NCBI GenBank assembly: GCA_044221135.1
Contig: JBGAPT010000005.1
Location: 29,006-93,005, forward strand
Direction of reading: 5' to 3'
Length of the DNA stretch: 64,000 nt
Source of the DNA: UBA4722 sp044221135
GTDB taxonomy: Bacteria > Pseudomonadota > Gammaproteobacteria > DSM-16500
The notes below the pieces were generated by a model that saw only the letters and a program-made list of their open reading frames with translations, did no database searches and was not told where the DNA came from. The position numbers and the translations under genes are program-made. Shown here in pieces: positions 51,803 through 60,200 of the stretch (its first letter is position 1; each line of letters begins with the position of its first letter).

Positions 51803-52675
51803 TTAACTGCCAAGGTAATTAGAAGTGATATATTTTCTGCTATGGCCCAGTTCTTCGGATAAAATTATTCTGGCTTGATGGTCTATCTGTTTTTGTTCGT
51901 GAGTAAGTTGTCGCAATTTAGGGCCGCCTGCAATTGGTGCATTCCAGTCTGTTAATTCTTTATAGCGATTCTGTGCATAAGCGTGACGTAATCCGTGTAA
52001 ATTTTTTAAGCCAGCACGTTGTACCTGTTTGTCGTAAACGTTGCGTTGATTGATATATTTTTTATTTTCAGGAATGAGTGAATTTCCAAATTTTTTAGCT
52101 TGTTTTTTTGCTTCTTCTAACCAATAGCGTTGTTCTTCTGTACGGATAGGTATCGTTCTGCCTCTGCCGCCTTTGCACCAAGATGAAAGTAGTTCGATGT
52201 GGTTATTTTTATCTGTCATGTGAGGTTTTAATTTAATTGCTTCTTCGCGTCGTAGGCCAAATACACGTTGTAACTGTAATGAAATATAAATATACGGATT
52301 GGTAATTTTAGAAAAATCTGGATTGTAGATAGCTTTATTTTTGGTTGGTAAGTAGTTTCTTCTGCCGATACCGATGTCTTGATTAGATTTGATAATGCTG
52401 GGTTTGTTAATACATTGACATAAAAATCGTAATACAGAGGTACGGTTTTTAAGAGTTGCAGTTTGTATGTTGTTTTTCATCCAGTATTTGACGACGGCTG
52501 TGATATGTTTTTCTTGTAAGCCTTGGATTCTACGTAGTCCGTAACCTAATTTTACTAAATCATTTGCGAATAAATTTAATATCTTCTTTCTGGCATCTTG
52601 CGTTTCATAAGATCCCATACGTGCGGATTTTAATACTTGAGTAATTGATCGTTGTAAATCGTGTCGGATACCCAT
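51803..52675 (-). CDS. Tyrosine recombinase (integrase-domain protein), module 2
   Basis: A 290-residue paralogue of 2505-3377, same length, with all catalytic residues kept: Arg (FGLRREEAIKLKP), Lys (CKGGRGRTIPI), H-x-x-R (LHGLRHAYAQNRY), His (EELGHSRKYI) and Tyr (TSNYLGS). Most differences are conservative, indicating that both copies remain under selection. The structured leader is at 52716-52788. Confidence 0.9.
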   Translation of the reverse strand: MGIRHDLQRSITQVLKSARMGSYETQDARKKILNLFANDLVKLGYGLRRIQGLQEKHITAVVKYWMKNNIQTATLKNRTSVLRFLCQCINKPSIIKSNQDIGIGRRNYLPTKNKAIYNPDFSKITNPYIYISLQLQRVFGLRREEAIKLKPHMTDKNNHIELLSSWCKGGRGRTIPIRTEEQRYWLEEAKKQAKKFGNSLIPENKKYINQRNVYDKQVQRAGLKNLHGLRHAYAQNRYKELTDWNAPIAGGPKLRQLTHEQKQIDHQARIILSEELGHSRKYITSNYLGS

Positions 52676-52715
52676 TATTCATCTCCTGGTGTATCAATGG
52701 TCTTTTGCCCCATGA

Positions 52716-52788
52716 CGGCTGATTAGCGTTTAGTGCTAAGCATCTCAATCTTTAGCGCCGTGCGACTAAAGACCACAACTTACGTTGC
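52716..52788 (-). ncRNA. Structured 5' leader of the module 2 recombinase gene
   Basis: Same fold as 3411-3483: CAAC-GTAA-GTTG hairpin, then CGGC...GCCG enclosing GCTAA...TTAGC. The leader is more conserved than the following 40 bases up to the start codon, where the copies share little beyond the ribosome site. Confidence 0.5.
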
Positions 52789-52815
52789 CAGGAGATGAAT
52801 GGTTGGGGTGGTGCT

Positions 52816-53016
52816 TTAATATTTCCATATTTCAATAAATTTTTTCGTGATTTTTTGCAGATTTTCCTCCGTTATTAGTTCGTTGATAATTTTGCGTATG
52901 GATGGGGATGATTCAGTTGCTGTATAAATAGCTTGTTGATATTGTTTGAGTAATTGAAAATTAGCTTCATTGATAAAATGTTGCTTTGTATCAGAAGTTT
53001 CATGATTTTCTTGCAT
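52816..53016 (-). CDS. Small conserved hypothetical protein, module 2
   Basis: A 66-residue paralogue of 3525-3758. The last 32 residues (from SSPSIRKIINELI to IEIWKY) differ at only two or three positions; the first 30 are shorter and divergent. AAGGAG lies upstream. Function unknown. Confidence 0.65.
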   Translation of the reverse strand: MQENHETSDTKQHFINEANFQLLKQYQQAIYTATESSPSIRKIINELITEENLQKITKKFIEIWKY

Positions 53017-53145
53017 TTGGTTGACTCCTTAGTGTATTGATAAAATGAAGTGTTTAATGAAGATAAACGATATTTTTTGTTAAATTGACTCAGTGTAACG
53101 TTTCATAAATTGATTTATTGAATATCTTATTGCGATTGATGTAGA

Positions 53146-53224
53146 CCATTGGGCAATGGCGATCAGCTATTTCATCACATCAACTGATCTTATTCTGCTG
53201 TTTTGAGTCGTGCAGAATGGCGAC
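53146..53224 (-). repeat. Three-hairpin repeat element, copy C
   Basis: Stems CCATTG/CAATGG (53146-53159), GATCAG/CTGATC (53161-53189) and ATTCTGC/GCAGAAT (53192-53218), then GGCGAC. It uses the first stem of copies B and D but the second stem of copy A, so the stems vary independently while staying paired. Confidence 0.65.
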
Positions 53225-53380
53225 AAAGGTGGGTAGTATAAAATCGCTGGAATCGGAATTTTTTTGAAACTCGTCAAATGAAAGTTTGTGCTGTCCTATT
53301 ACCAGGGTGACGACTTTCAAAAAAATGCTATTTATTTTCATAAGATTACGCGACAAAGAGCGCCGCGTCACTACGGACAT
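53180..53380 (-). CDS. Possible 66-residue conserved small protein, module 2
   Basis: Same frame as 3950-4150 with three replacements (T to S, F to L, R to S). The surrounding 220 bases are about 96% identical between modules, higher than the flanking genes, so conservation may be at the nucleic-acid level. No good ribosome site. Confidence 0.3.
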   Translation of the reverse strand: MSVVTRRSLSRNLMKINSIFLKVVTLVIGQHKLSFDEFQKNSDSSDFILPTFVAILHDSKQQNKIS

Positions 53381-53404
53381 CTTCGATGTGCCCTAGTGAC
53401 GCGG
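53363..53404 (-). promoter_or_regulatory. Strong hairpin upstream of the conserved block, module 2
   Basis: CCGCGTCACTA (53363-53373) with TAGTGACGCGG (53394-53404), 11 perfect pairs, as at 4133-4174. Changes between copies lie only in the inner part (CTGCGATGTA against CTTCGATGTG). Confidence 0.5.
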
Positions 53405-53410
53405 CAGAAT

Positions 53411-53438
53411 AAAAAGAAAAGCCCCATTTGTATGGGGC
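53411..53438 (-). terminator. Rho-independent terminator after the DUF6876 gene, module 2
   Basis: Minus strand GCCCCAT-ACAA-ATGGGGC followed by TTTTCTTTTT, 12 bases beyond the stop codon of 53451-53825. Counterpart of 4189-4214. Confidence 0.8.
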
Positions 53439-53450
53439 ATGCTTGAAATA

Positions 53451-53825
53451 TCAATACTCGCTAGGCAACATTAAACAATAATAGTCACCGGAATCACACA
53501 AATAAAAATGAACTGTTTCCATAGGAAAATCAGTCCAATTTATAAGGTGTTTCAAGTAAATATTACCGTTGCCATTGCTAACAGTCATAACCGCAGACTG
53601 ATCTGAATGGGTTGATAGTTCGATGGAGTAAAACCAATCTCTATTTTCTTTAAGCAGACGTGGCAGAATGACAAAAGCAATTTCATCAATCAACCAATAG
53701 CTGTCTGTTTCATTAGCTAGATGTTTGATACCTTCTGTATAACACATCTGGCTGATCCAGTGCTGATAAATTTCATCAGAACCGGTAAAGTGCTTTAATT
53801 CATCCAAACTAAAATTTTTATTCAT
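53451..53825 (-). CDS. DUF6876-like ICE accessory protein, module 2
   Basis: A 124-residue paralogue of 4227-4607, with FSLDELKHFTGSDEIYQHW, YTEGIKHLANETDSYWLIDEIA and a three-residue deletion near the C-terminus (WTDFPMETVHFYL). The start at 53825 follows GGAGAAAT, which pairs with ATTTCTCC in the leader. Confidence 0.7.
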   Translation of the reverse strand: MNKNFSLDELKHFTGSDEIYQHWISQMCYTEGIKHLANETDSYWLIDEIAFVILPRLLKENRDWFYSIELSTHSDQSAVMTVSNGNGNIYLKHLINWTDFPMETVHFYLCDSGDYYCLMLPSEY

Positions 53826-53829
53826 CGTG

Positions 53830-53887
53830 ATTTCTCCTAAGTAATTAAACAATGGAGAAATCGCCTGTGAGGGATTTCCCCACAGGG
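53830..53887 (-). promoter_or_regulatory. Anti-SD leader of the DUF6876 gene, module 2
   Basis: Hairpin of nine pairs with one bulge (53864-53886, CCTGTG-GGG with CCC-CACAGG), then ATTTCTCC (53854-53861) complementary to GGAGAAAT (53830-53837). Same plan as 4612-4669. Confidence 0.65.
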
Positions 53888-53902
53888 TTGATAATAAAAT
53901 GG

Positions 53903-54100
53903 CTAACTATTTTCTGATGTTGGTTCAGGAAATAGTATATCGCTGACTATTTCTATAACGTCCCAATTGACCCCTACATTTGCATCGTGGTTTCTACGAA
54001 TACGCTCTAAAACCTTCCATGTTTGCGATGGAGTCAAATCAGGCCGTACAGATAACACATCATCAATATGCCACTTAATACAGATTAGTTTTTTTGACAT
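53903..54100 (-). CDS. Small conserved ICE hypothetical protein (WHIDDVLSVRP type), module 2
   Basis: A 65-residue paralogue of 4709-4891 with IKWHIDDVLSVRPDLTPSQ, RRNHDANVGVNWDVIEIV and a slightly longer C-terminus. AGGAGGCAAG precedes the ATG, a strong ribosome site that is fully coverable by CTTGCCTC in the leader. Confidence 0.68.
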   Translation of the reverse strand: MSKKLICIKWHIDDVLSVRPDLTPSQTWKVLERIRRNHDANVGVNWDVIEIVSDILFPEPTSENS

Positions 54101-54101
54101 A

Positions 54102-54158
54102 CTTGCCTCCTAAAAATAAACCATGAGAGGCAAGCCACGAGGGACTGGCCCTCATGGG
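54102..54158 (-). promoter_or_regulatory. Anti-SD leader of the 65-residue protein gene, module 2
   Basis: Hairpin CCACGAGGG/CCCTCATGG (54135-54157, one mismatch), then CTTGCCTC (54127-54134) complementary to GAGGCAAG (54102-54109). The C-G pair replaces the T-A pair of module 1. Confidence 0.7.
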
Positions 54159-54167
54159 TAAAACACT

Positions 54168-54647
54168 TTACATCAAGCCATGTTCAGCAAATGAATAGGT
54201 CTTTTTACGTGAAACAATAATATGGTCTACGATTGTGATGTTCATCACAGAAAGAACACGCTGTAAATCATGCGTTATGTCTTTATCTGCTTGACTAGGG
54301 TCACAGCTATCTGACGGGTGATTATGCGCAAAAATAACTTTTGAAGCGTTATGTTCCAACGCTTTTTGCACAACTACCCGAGGATAAATCGCAGCTTCAT
54401 TAATGGTTCCAAAAAAGAGTTTTTCAAATGCTAATAAACGGTGATGGTTATCAAAAAATAAAACAGCAAACACTTCATTTCGTTCTTCTGCTAAGTGCAA
54501 TCGTAAATAAGAACATACATGATGCGAATGACTTAGGATTTCCGAATTGTAGCGTAACCGTTTTTCCAAACAACATAATGCACGAGCCACCAGTTTGGTT
54601 TCTGTTGGATTTAGCAAATATGATGGTTGAGGACAAACACTAGACAT
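54168..54647 (-). CDS. radC: RadC-family JAB/MPN-domain protein, module 2
   Basis: A 159-residue paralogue of 4960-5439, about 88% identical by eye, with LAFEKLFFGT and HNHPSDSCDPSQADKD. In the module 1 motif the two variable positions are Asn and Thr; the metal ligands are unchanged. The start at 54647 matches its paralogue. Confidence 0.9.
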   Translation of the reverse strand: MSSVCPQPSYLLNPTETKLVARALCCLEKRLRYNSEILSHSHHVCSYLRLHLAEERNEVFAVLFFDNHHRLLAFEKLFFGTINEAAIYPRVVVQKALEHNASKVIFAHNHPSDSCDPSQADKDITHDLQRVLSVMNITIVDHIIVSRKKTYSFAEHGLM

Positions 54648-54649
54648 AT

Positions 54650-54707
54650 CAATTTCCTCATTGAATACTGAGGAAACTGATCCCATTGGGGTAGTTTCCC
54701 CAGTGGG
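54650..54707 (-). promoter_or_regulatory. Anti-SD leader of radC, module 2
   Basis: Hairpin CCCACTGGGG with CCCCAATGGG (all positions paired if G-T is allowed), then CAGTTTCCTCA (54669-54679) against TGAGGAAATTG (54650-54660). Confidence 0.65.
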
Positions 54708-54722
54708 TTGTTAAAGAAAAAC

Positions 54723-55070
54723 TTATTTGATTAACCAGGCATGGAGTATCATGATGCTATACATCACTGCGCCACCAATGATTGCTGAGCCTGCTTTAAA
54801 GCTGTAGGCAATAACTTGAGAGCGGATTTCTGTACGGGTTCCATGTTTTACTCCTAACTTGGTTTCAACAGCAACCAGACGATGTTCAACAGATGAAATG
54901 CGCTTATCTACCGAACGTATTTCAGTACGCAGTTCATCACGAACACCTGTTATTAGGCCACTTAATTTTTCAATTGCATGGTCTATTGTTTTACTGACTG
55001 CCATATCCACCTTCATATCAATTAATTCAGTTTGTAATTGAAACAAATCTTTCGCTTGAGAGTTATCCAT
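54723..55070 (-). CDS. Coiled-coil protein with C-terminal membrane anchor, module 2
   Basis: A 115-residue paralogue of 5516-5881. The first 30 residues (DNSQAKDLFQLQTELIDMKV) are shared. The coiled coil is different (RDELRTEIRSVDKRISSVEH, LVAVETKLGVKHG) and the membrane segment is SAIIGGAVMYSIMILHAWL. A domain-length replacement between paralogues suggests that only the N-terminus and topology are constrained. ATGGATAA overlap with the upstream gene is kept. Confidence 0.7.
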   Translation of the reverse strand: MDNSQAKDLFQLQTELIDMKVDMAVSKTIDHAIEKLSGLITGVRDELRTEIRSVDKRISSVEHRLVAVETKLGVKHGTRTEIRSQVIAYSFKAGSAIIGGAVMYSIMILHAWLIK

Positions 55071-55503
55071 AGAATGTCTCCATTTTATAGTTTGCACGTG
55101 ACTTGTGCAACATACTTTGGTTCTTCTTCATGTCATGTTTATTGCGGTATAAGGTGTGGACACCTTCTACGTAACATTCATGAACATGGAGAAGTTCGCC
55201 ATGGAGCTGCACGATAAAGCGCGGGTCGTTTTCTGACATTCCTGCGTAATGCTGCTGAAAGCCAGAATATTTGGCATCGAACTTTAATATGACAGTTTTA
55301 TCTTTGGATAAATAATGATCCAATTTAGCAAAGATAGGAAACCTGTCCTTATTAAATCGACATTCCAACCACATATCGTCAGATTGTGAGTCATGAAAGG
55401 GTTGTATCACATTTAATGTGGCATACCATTCATCACGCTGACAACAACGCACATCATGCAAATAGCCATGACCGCTCAAGCTAAGAAAAGTATTTTCAAG
55501 CAT
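55063..55503 (-). CDS. Putative DUF3577/STY4534-like ICE replication-associated protein, module 2
   Basis: A 146-residue paralogue of 5874-6314, differing at about 15 positions. FLSLSGHGYLHDVRCCQ and LECRFNKDRFPIFAKL are kept. This is the most conserved protein pair of the two modules after the small gene at 52816, suggesting an essential element function. The family assignment is tentative. Confidence 0.5.
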   Translation of the reverse strand: MLENTFLSLSGHGYLHDVRCCQRDEWYATLNVIQPFHDSQSDDMWLECRFNKDRFPIFAKLDHYLSKDKTVILKFDAKYSGFQQHYAGMSENDPRFIVQLHGELLHVHECYVEGVHTLYRNKHDMKKNQSMLHKSRANYKMETFYG

Positions 55504-55505
55504 CG

Positions 55506-55577
55506 ATTTTCTCCAAAAATAAAAAGTCGGAGAAAACCTCAACCCTTTTGGGGAAAAGAATATTCCCCGACTGGGTT
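55506..55577 (-). promoter_or_regulatory. Anti-SD leader of the replication-like gene, module 2
   Basis: Outer stem CAACCC/GGGTTG, inner GGGGAA/TTCCCC (A-T to G-C compensated relative to module 1), then GTTTTCTCC (55529-55537) against GGAGAAAAT (55506-55514). Confidence 0.65.
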
Positions 55578-55619
55578 GTGAAAGACTCTATTTGTGATCA
55601 TAGAGGCCAATAGCGTGGA

Positions 55620-55697
55620 CCATTGGGCAATGGCGATCAACGTTTCATCACGCTTGTTGATCTTATTCTGCGGTTTTGAGTCGTGCAGAATGGCGAC
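55620..55697 (-). repeat. Three-hairpin repeat element, copy D
   Basis: Stems CCATTG/CAATGG (55620-55633), GATCAAC/GTTGATC (55635-55662) and ATTCTGC/GCAGAAT (55665-55691), then GGCGAC. In module 1 the matching copy B abuts the transglycosylase gene; here about 1 kb of new DNA with a protease gene has been inserted right after it. Confidence 0.65.
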
Positions 55698-55943
55698 TAA
55701 GCTAAATTTAATTATTAATAAGTCAGTAAGAAATCAAAATTTATGATGTTTTTATTTTAAAGAGATTTATTGATGAGTTATCTTTGGAAAAAAATAAGAA
55801 TATCTCGCACAATTTTTTAAATTTTTTATGCTTTGCAAATACAAACGAATTAAGATATTGTGTATCATGTAAATTATCTTTAATTTTTAATAAAATTCTT
55901 AAGTTATCTACCTGTTAATCTCAGAGAAAATAAGGAGATTGTT

Positions 55944-56636
55944 ATGAATACAAGAAGAATACAACAAAGTATACTCGTTAGACCACCCGAAGAATCAAAA
56001 TCGGGTCCTTTATGGGAAGATGTCGATCAAACTACGCGTGCTAAATATTTAGATATTGCTGATCCAGTTGGCTTAATTACATTTCGTGGTACATCATTAT
56101 GTTCAGGCTTTTTAACAGGTTCTCAAACATTTATGACAGCGGGTCATTGTGATCTAATGGAAATGTGCCGAGAGAATTATGATGAGTATGGGGCAAGCCA
56201 TTATAGAGTTGTCTTTGGGTATGATCAGGTAGAAGGAACCAAGCCTGCTCCACGTTCTTATACTGTTAAAGAAATAAAAGGATTTGAAAAGTGTGATGAC
56301 TCTCATGACGTCGCTCTCTTTAAATTAAGTTCAGATGCAGCATCTAAGTACTTTGGCAGATTAGACTTTCAACAACGATACACACAAGAGCAAGACATTG
56401 TCGTTGCGCATCATCCAGAGGGTCAAACCAAAAAACTGTCATTCGGGAAGATTGTAGGTTTTAATCCTCAAAGAGGATTATTTGCTCACACAGCAGATAC
56501 TCTAGGGGGTTCGTCTGGAGCACCTGTTGTATCAGATCGCAGCAAGAAAGTAGTTGGATTACATGTTGAAGGGGGCGATACAGTAAATCATGCTTTGCCT
56601 GCTACAACTGTTTTAGCTGCTTTAAGGCGACGGTAA
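55944..56636 (+). CDS. Trypsin-like serine protease without signal peptide
   Basis: A 230-residue chymotrypsin-fold protease. The triad is visible: His in FMTAGHCDLM, Asp in SHDVALFKLS and Ser in TLGGSSGAPVVSD, with a downstream VVGLHVEGGD strand. The N-terminus is polar (NTRRIQQSILVRPPEE) and lacks a signal peptide or lipobox, so it is either cytosolic or exported by a nonclassical route such as type IV secretion. AAGGAG precedes the ATG. It was inserted between copy D of the repeat element and the transglycosylase pseudogene and has no module 1 counterpart. Confidence 0.8.
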   Translation: MNTRRIQQSILVRPPEESKSGPLWEDVDQTTRAKYLDIADPVGLITFRGTSLCSGFLTGSQTFMTAGHCDLMEMCRENYDEYGASHYRVVFGYDQVEGTKPAPRSYTVKEIKGFEKCDDSHDVALFKLSSDAASKYFGRLDFQQRYTQEQDIVVAHHPEGQTKKLSFGKIVGFNPQRGLFAHTADTLGGSSGAPVVSDRSKKVVGLHVEGGDTVNHALPATTVLAALRRR

Positions 56637-56692
56637 ATCATTATAAGCGCTTCAAATTAAAAGTAAATGCATCTGAAGCGCTTACTGTTTTT

Positions 56693-57082
56693 TTAATCTA
56701 ATAAAATATTAAGTGTTGTAAAATAAATTCTGATTTTTTGAGAGTAAAGTTGATTGTACTGTTGGGTATGTGAATTATAATTACCAATACCCGTTAACAA
56801 ATTTCTTTCGCTTGCGATGGCTTTGGCTACAATCCAAGCACTTACTTTAATATTAATGCAAGGATCAAATTGTACTTGTACTTGTGCATTGAGTAATGCC
56901 ATGGATTTTCAATGTGGGTAGCCAAGAAGAATTAATTTGTGCTGGGCCTATATCATATGAACCATCATTATTCTTCACCAGTTGCCCTACTTTGCCGCGT
57001 TCTATTTGTAAAATAGCAATTATTTAGCAGGGACATGATACTCTATAGCTGCTTCATTGATGCATTGCAAAGGTATTGCCAT
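56693..57082 (-). pseudogene. Frameshifted lytic transglycosylase, module 2
   Basis: Homologous to 6522-6923. The start MAIPLQCINEAAIEYHVPAK runs into a stop because several bases are missing where module 1 encodes LLIAILQVENGK; the reading frame resumes with GPAQINSSWLPTL and later VQFDPCINIKVSAWIVAKAI to the normal end. The catalytic Glu region is disrupted (IERGK). The gene is dead, consistent with a nonmobile second element. Confidence 0.8.
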
Positions 57083-57242
57083 ATTATACAAAAGAACCAT
57101 AAGAGAAACCTATAATAAGAAAGCTTTAAACGGAACGGTGATGTTGGTCTCTACGCAAGATGTAAAAACTTGAAACGGGGTGTGCTATCAATATCACTTT
57201 CAAAATTATAATACGTAACTTTCATTTCCAAATAGGGAAAAA

Positions 57243-60200
57243 ATGAAAAAACAAAAAAATAATACGGTTATTAATCTTCCCGATGAAGAACAAAAAAAAG
57301 CACCGGCGGTAAAACGTAAAAACGCTTCTTTTTCATCATCGCATGCTTTTAAAAAAAAGCGTCCAAAGAAAATATCATCTAATCCTGATGAATCCGTTAA
57401 CAATTCAACTGCTACAGACAGTGCATCATCAAAAAGTTTATTAGCACCTATTTTTACTATGAATGACCCTTATTCTTACCCTCGGTGCGAATACTATTGG
57501 CGGTATAAAGGTACAAGCTATTTTGAAATGAGAGATACTCAATATTGGAGTACTTATCATCGTAGCGACCATACTCGTTATGCTAAGGTAGTAGGAAAAG
57601 GTAATGCTAAATATCAATCGCAATTTCATCTCCCTCGAGGAGAATTGAAGAGAAGTGATCAAAACAATCCTTATTATCCCAAAACAGGCAGTTATAAAAA
57701 TCCTTTATCAGATCCACGCTATGCAAAGAGAATTCAATATCTTGGTGAGCGTCCGAAAATACAAAAAAGAGCCGTCGATTCCATTCGAGAAAAACAGTTA
57801 GAATATAGATTAAAGATGGGCGCAATGATAATAAGAGAATTTAAATCTTGTTTTAATGAAAATGAATTAAAAAATATAGAAGCTCAAAGACCCATTGTTT
57901 ATATGGAAAATGATTTTCCATGTGTTTTAGTTTCGATGCCCTGGACACAACAAGCAGCATGGGTAAAACCGTCACAGAAACAAACTCAGCGATATTGGTC
58001 TCAAGAAACAAAATCTCCATTCTTCCAGCAACTGTTAATGGCTTACTATGTATCTATCGTTAACTATAACGCCGAACAAGAAGGTATACCCATAGAAATT
58101 GTGATGCGTTCCAGCTTCGGTCATTTATTACCTAGCGTAGCTAAAACAGGCAAAAGCTTTCGAATTAACATGGGTATTATTCCATCAAGCTATGCAAAAA
58201 TACTCGGTAGAAGTTTACATAAACTATATCAAGTTTTTTCTCAATTTGATGATAAATCAAGTAAAAAATTTCCATCCGATCGTTATACAAAAGATCTCGA
58301 TGCTTATAATAAATCTAATAAAAAAGCTAAATCAAAACAAAGTTTAAATTGGAAGGGCACGTACTGGACAGTGCTCAGACAGACTGGAAGTTCTAGTGGA
58401 AAATCTGTGTTAGCTGAAATAGTAAGAGTACAAGCAAGCATAGAATTATTGGCAAACTATGTATTTGAATCGCTCATACAAAACGAAGGAAATGTAGATG
58501 AAGAGCCTATCATTCGGATGTTTTCTGGTTTTAAATTGACTAAGAATAATAGTGTTTCTTTCAGTGAGTTACCGAAAAAGGAATTACAAGGAGCGTCTTC
58601 AAAAAGAGCGTGGGTCAAAGTTACTCTTGTCGAGGACAATGATTTTTGGGAAGTGGTTGAATCAATTTTAGAAGGTTTTCCAGCTTGCAATAATGACGAT
58701 GTTGGAAGTGATTTTATTGCTACAAAGAATATACTCAATTTATATGCCTATTTTGAGAAATTACATGCTAATTTAAAAGTTAATATTGAAAAATATGATG
58801 ATTCAAGTGACTCTGATGGAGAAGTTACTTTAACCTATACAGAATCATCTTTGCATAACTCTAGCTCAATGATAAATGGCAGATTCACTGCCTGCGAGCA
58901 TACAGAATTATACGCTAAAAATGTGATTGTTAGCACAGGCATGTATGCTATTAGTGCTGCATATCAGTTAGCTCAGCAGTATTTAAGAATAAAGAACTGT
59001 GCAGATTTTTCGATAATATTAGATCATATGTACTATGAAACAAGGGACAATATCAAAATTTTTAAACCACTTCCTGAAATACAGCAAAAGACCAAAAGCA
59101 GTAATAGAATTTTATTTTTTGATTTAAATCATTGCAATGCGGAAAGTTCACCATTTCTTTATGAAGACATAGATGAATTAACAAATCAAATTACCCTTCA
59201 CAAACCACAAATTTTGATTTTAGATTATACAAGTGCCACTAATCATAAAATGCGTCAAATTTGTGATTTATTATTTACTCCCGTCGTATATGAAGCATAT
59301 GAAGATTCAGGTTTTGAGGGAAGTAGGGGATGTAGCTATAATCCATATCTGTATGTCAAATTAAGGGAAAGATTTGAGCTAATTATATTCATTAATAGCG
59401 GTTTAAAATATGAAAGCGGAGGTGCTGATCGCAATCCATTTGGCACTTTGGGGATTATTTGTAACAACAAAGAAGATATTGAGGCTATTTATGCGCCATT
59501 AAAAAATAAGCTTAAAGGAGATGAAGGCTATTTACCTCCAGCTGCTTATAATTTGCGTCGAATCTATAAAAAACTTGGCTACGTTTCAAGCTTAAAACAT
59601 TTTATTGCTGATTGGTGTTATCACAAAGGCTTGTCTTATGAAGCAAATAACGAGCGCGAAAAAGCACTTAAAGAATTTTCAAAAGCTTGTCAACTTGATT
59701 TTCCTCATGCATATAAATTTTATATTGTGCCGATTTTAAAAGATTCTGAGGAATATTATAGTCGAGTAGATAAAATGCGTTACGCTTTATCTTCTCTACA
59801 GGATAGATGCAAATTGCTTATCAATCAGATTAACTATGAAAATCCCGATTTAGAGTACATTAAATTTTTACTTCTTTGCCTGAAGAACATGGAGGGATTA
59901 AATACATATAAAATGGATGACAATAATGCGCTTGAGCATGCAGTTCAAAGAGCGATGTTGGTGTCTGAAGAAAAACAAAAATTAGTTTATCTGCCCATTA
60001 TTCGATTGTTACTTGAAAATGGTGCATTATGTGGCGAACACTATTGTAAAAATTGGTCTAGAGTACGTGAATTTTTAATTAAAAATGAAATAACTTTCAC
60101 GCTAGGCCCTAGAGAAAGCAAGGGTGATTTAAGAAACTTACCTCGAGATAAAGATAGCAATAGAGATAAGGAAGAGAAAGTAAGTGCAACAACCAATCCT

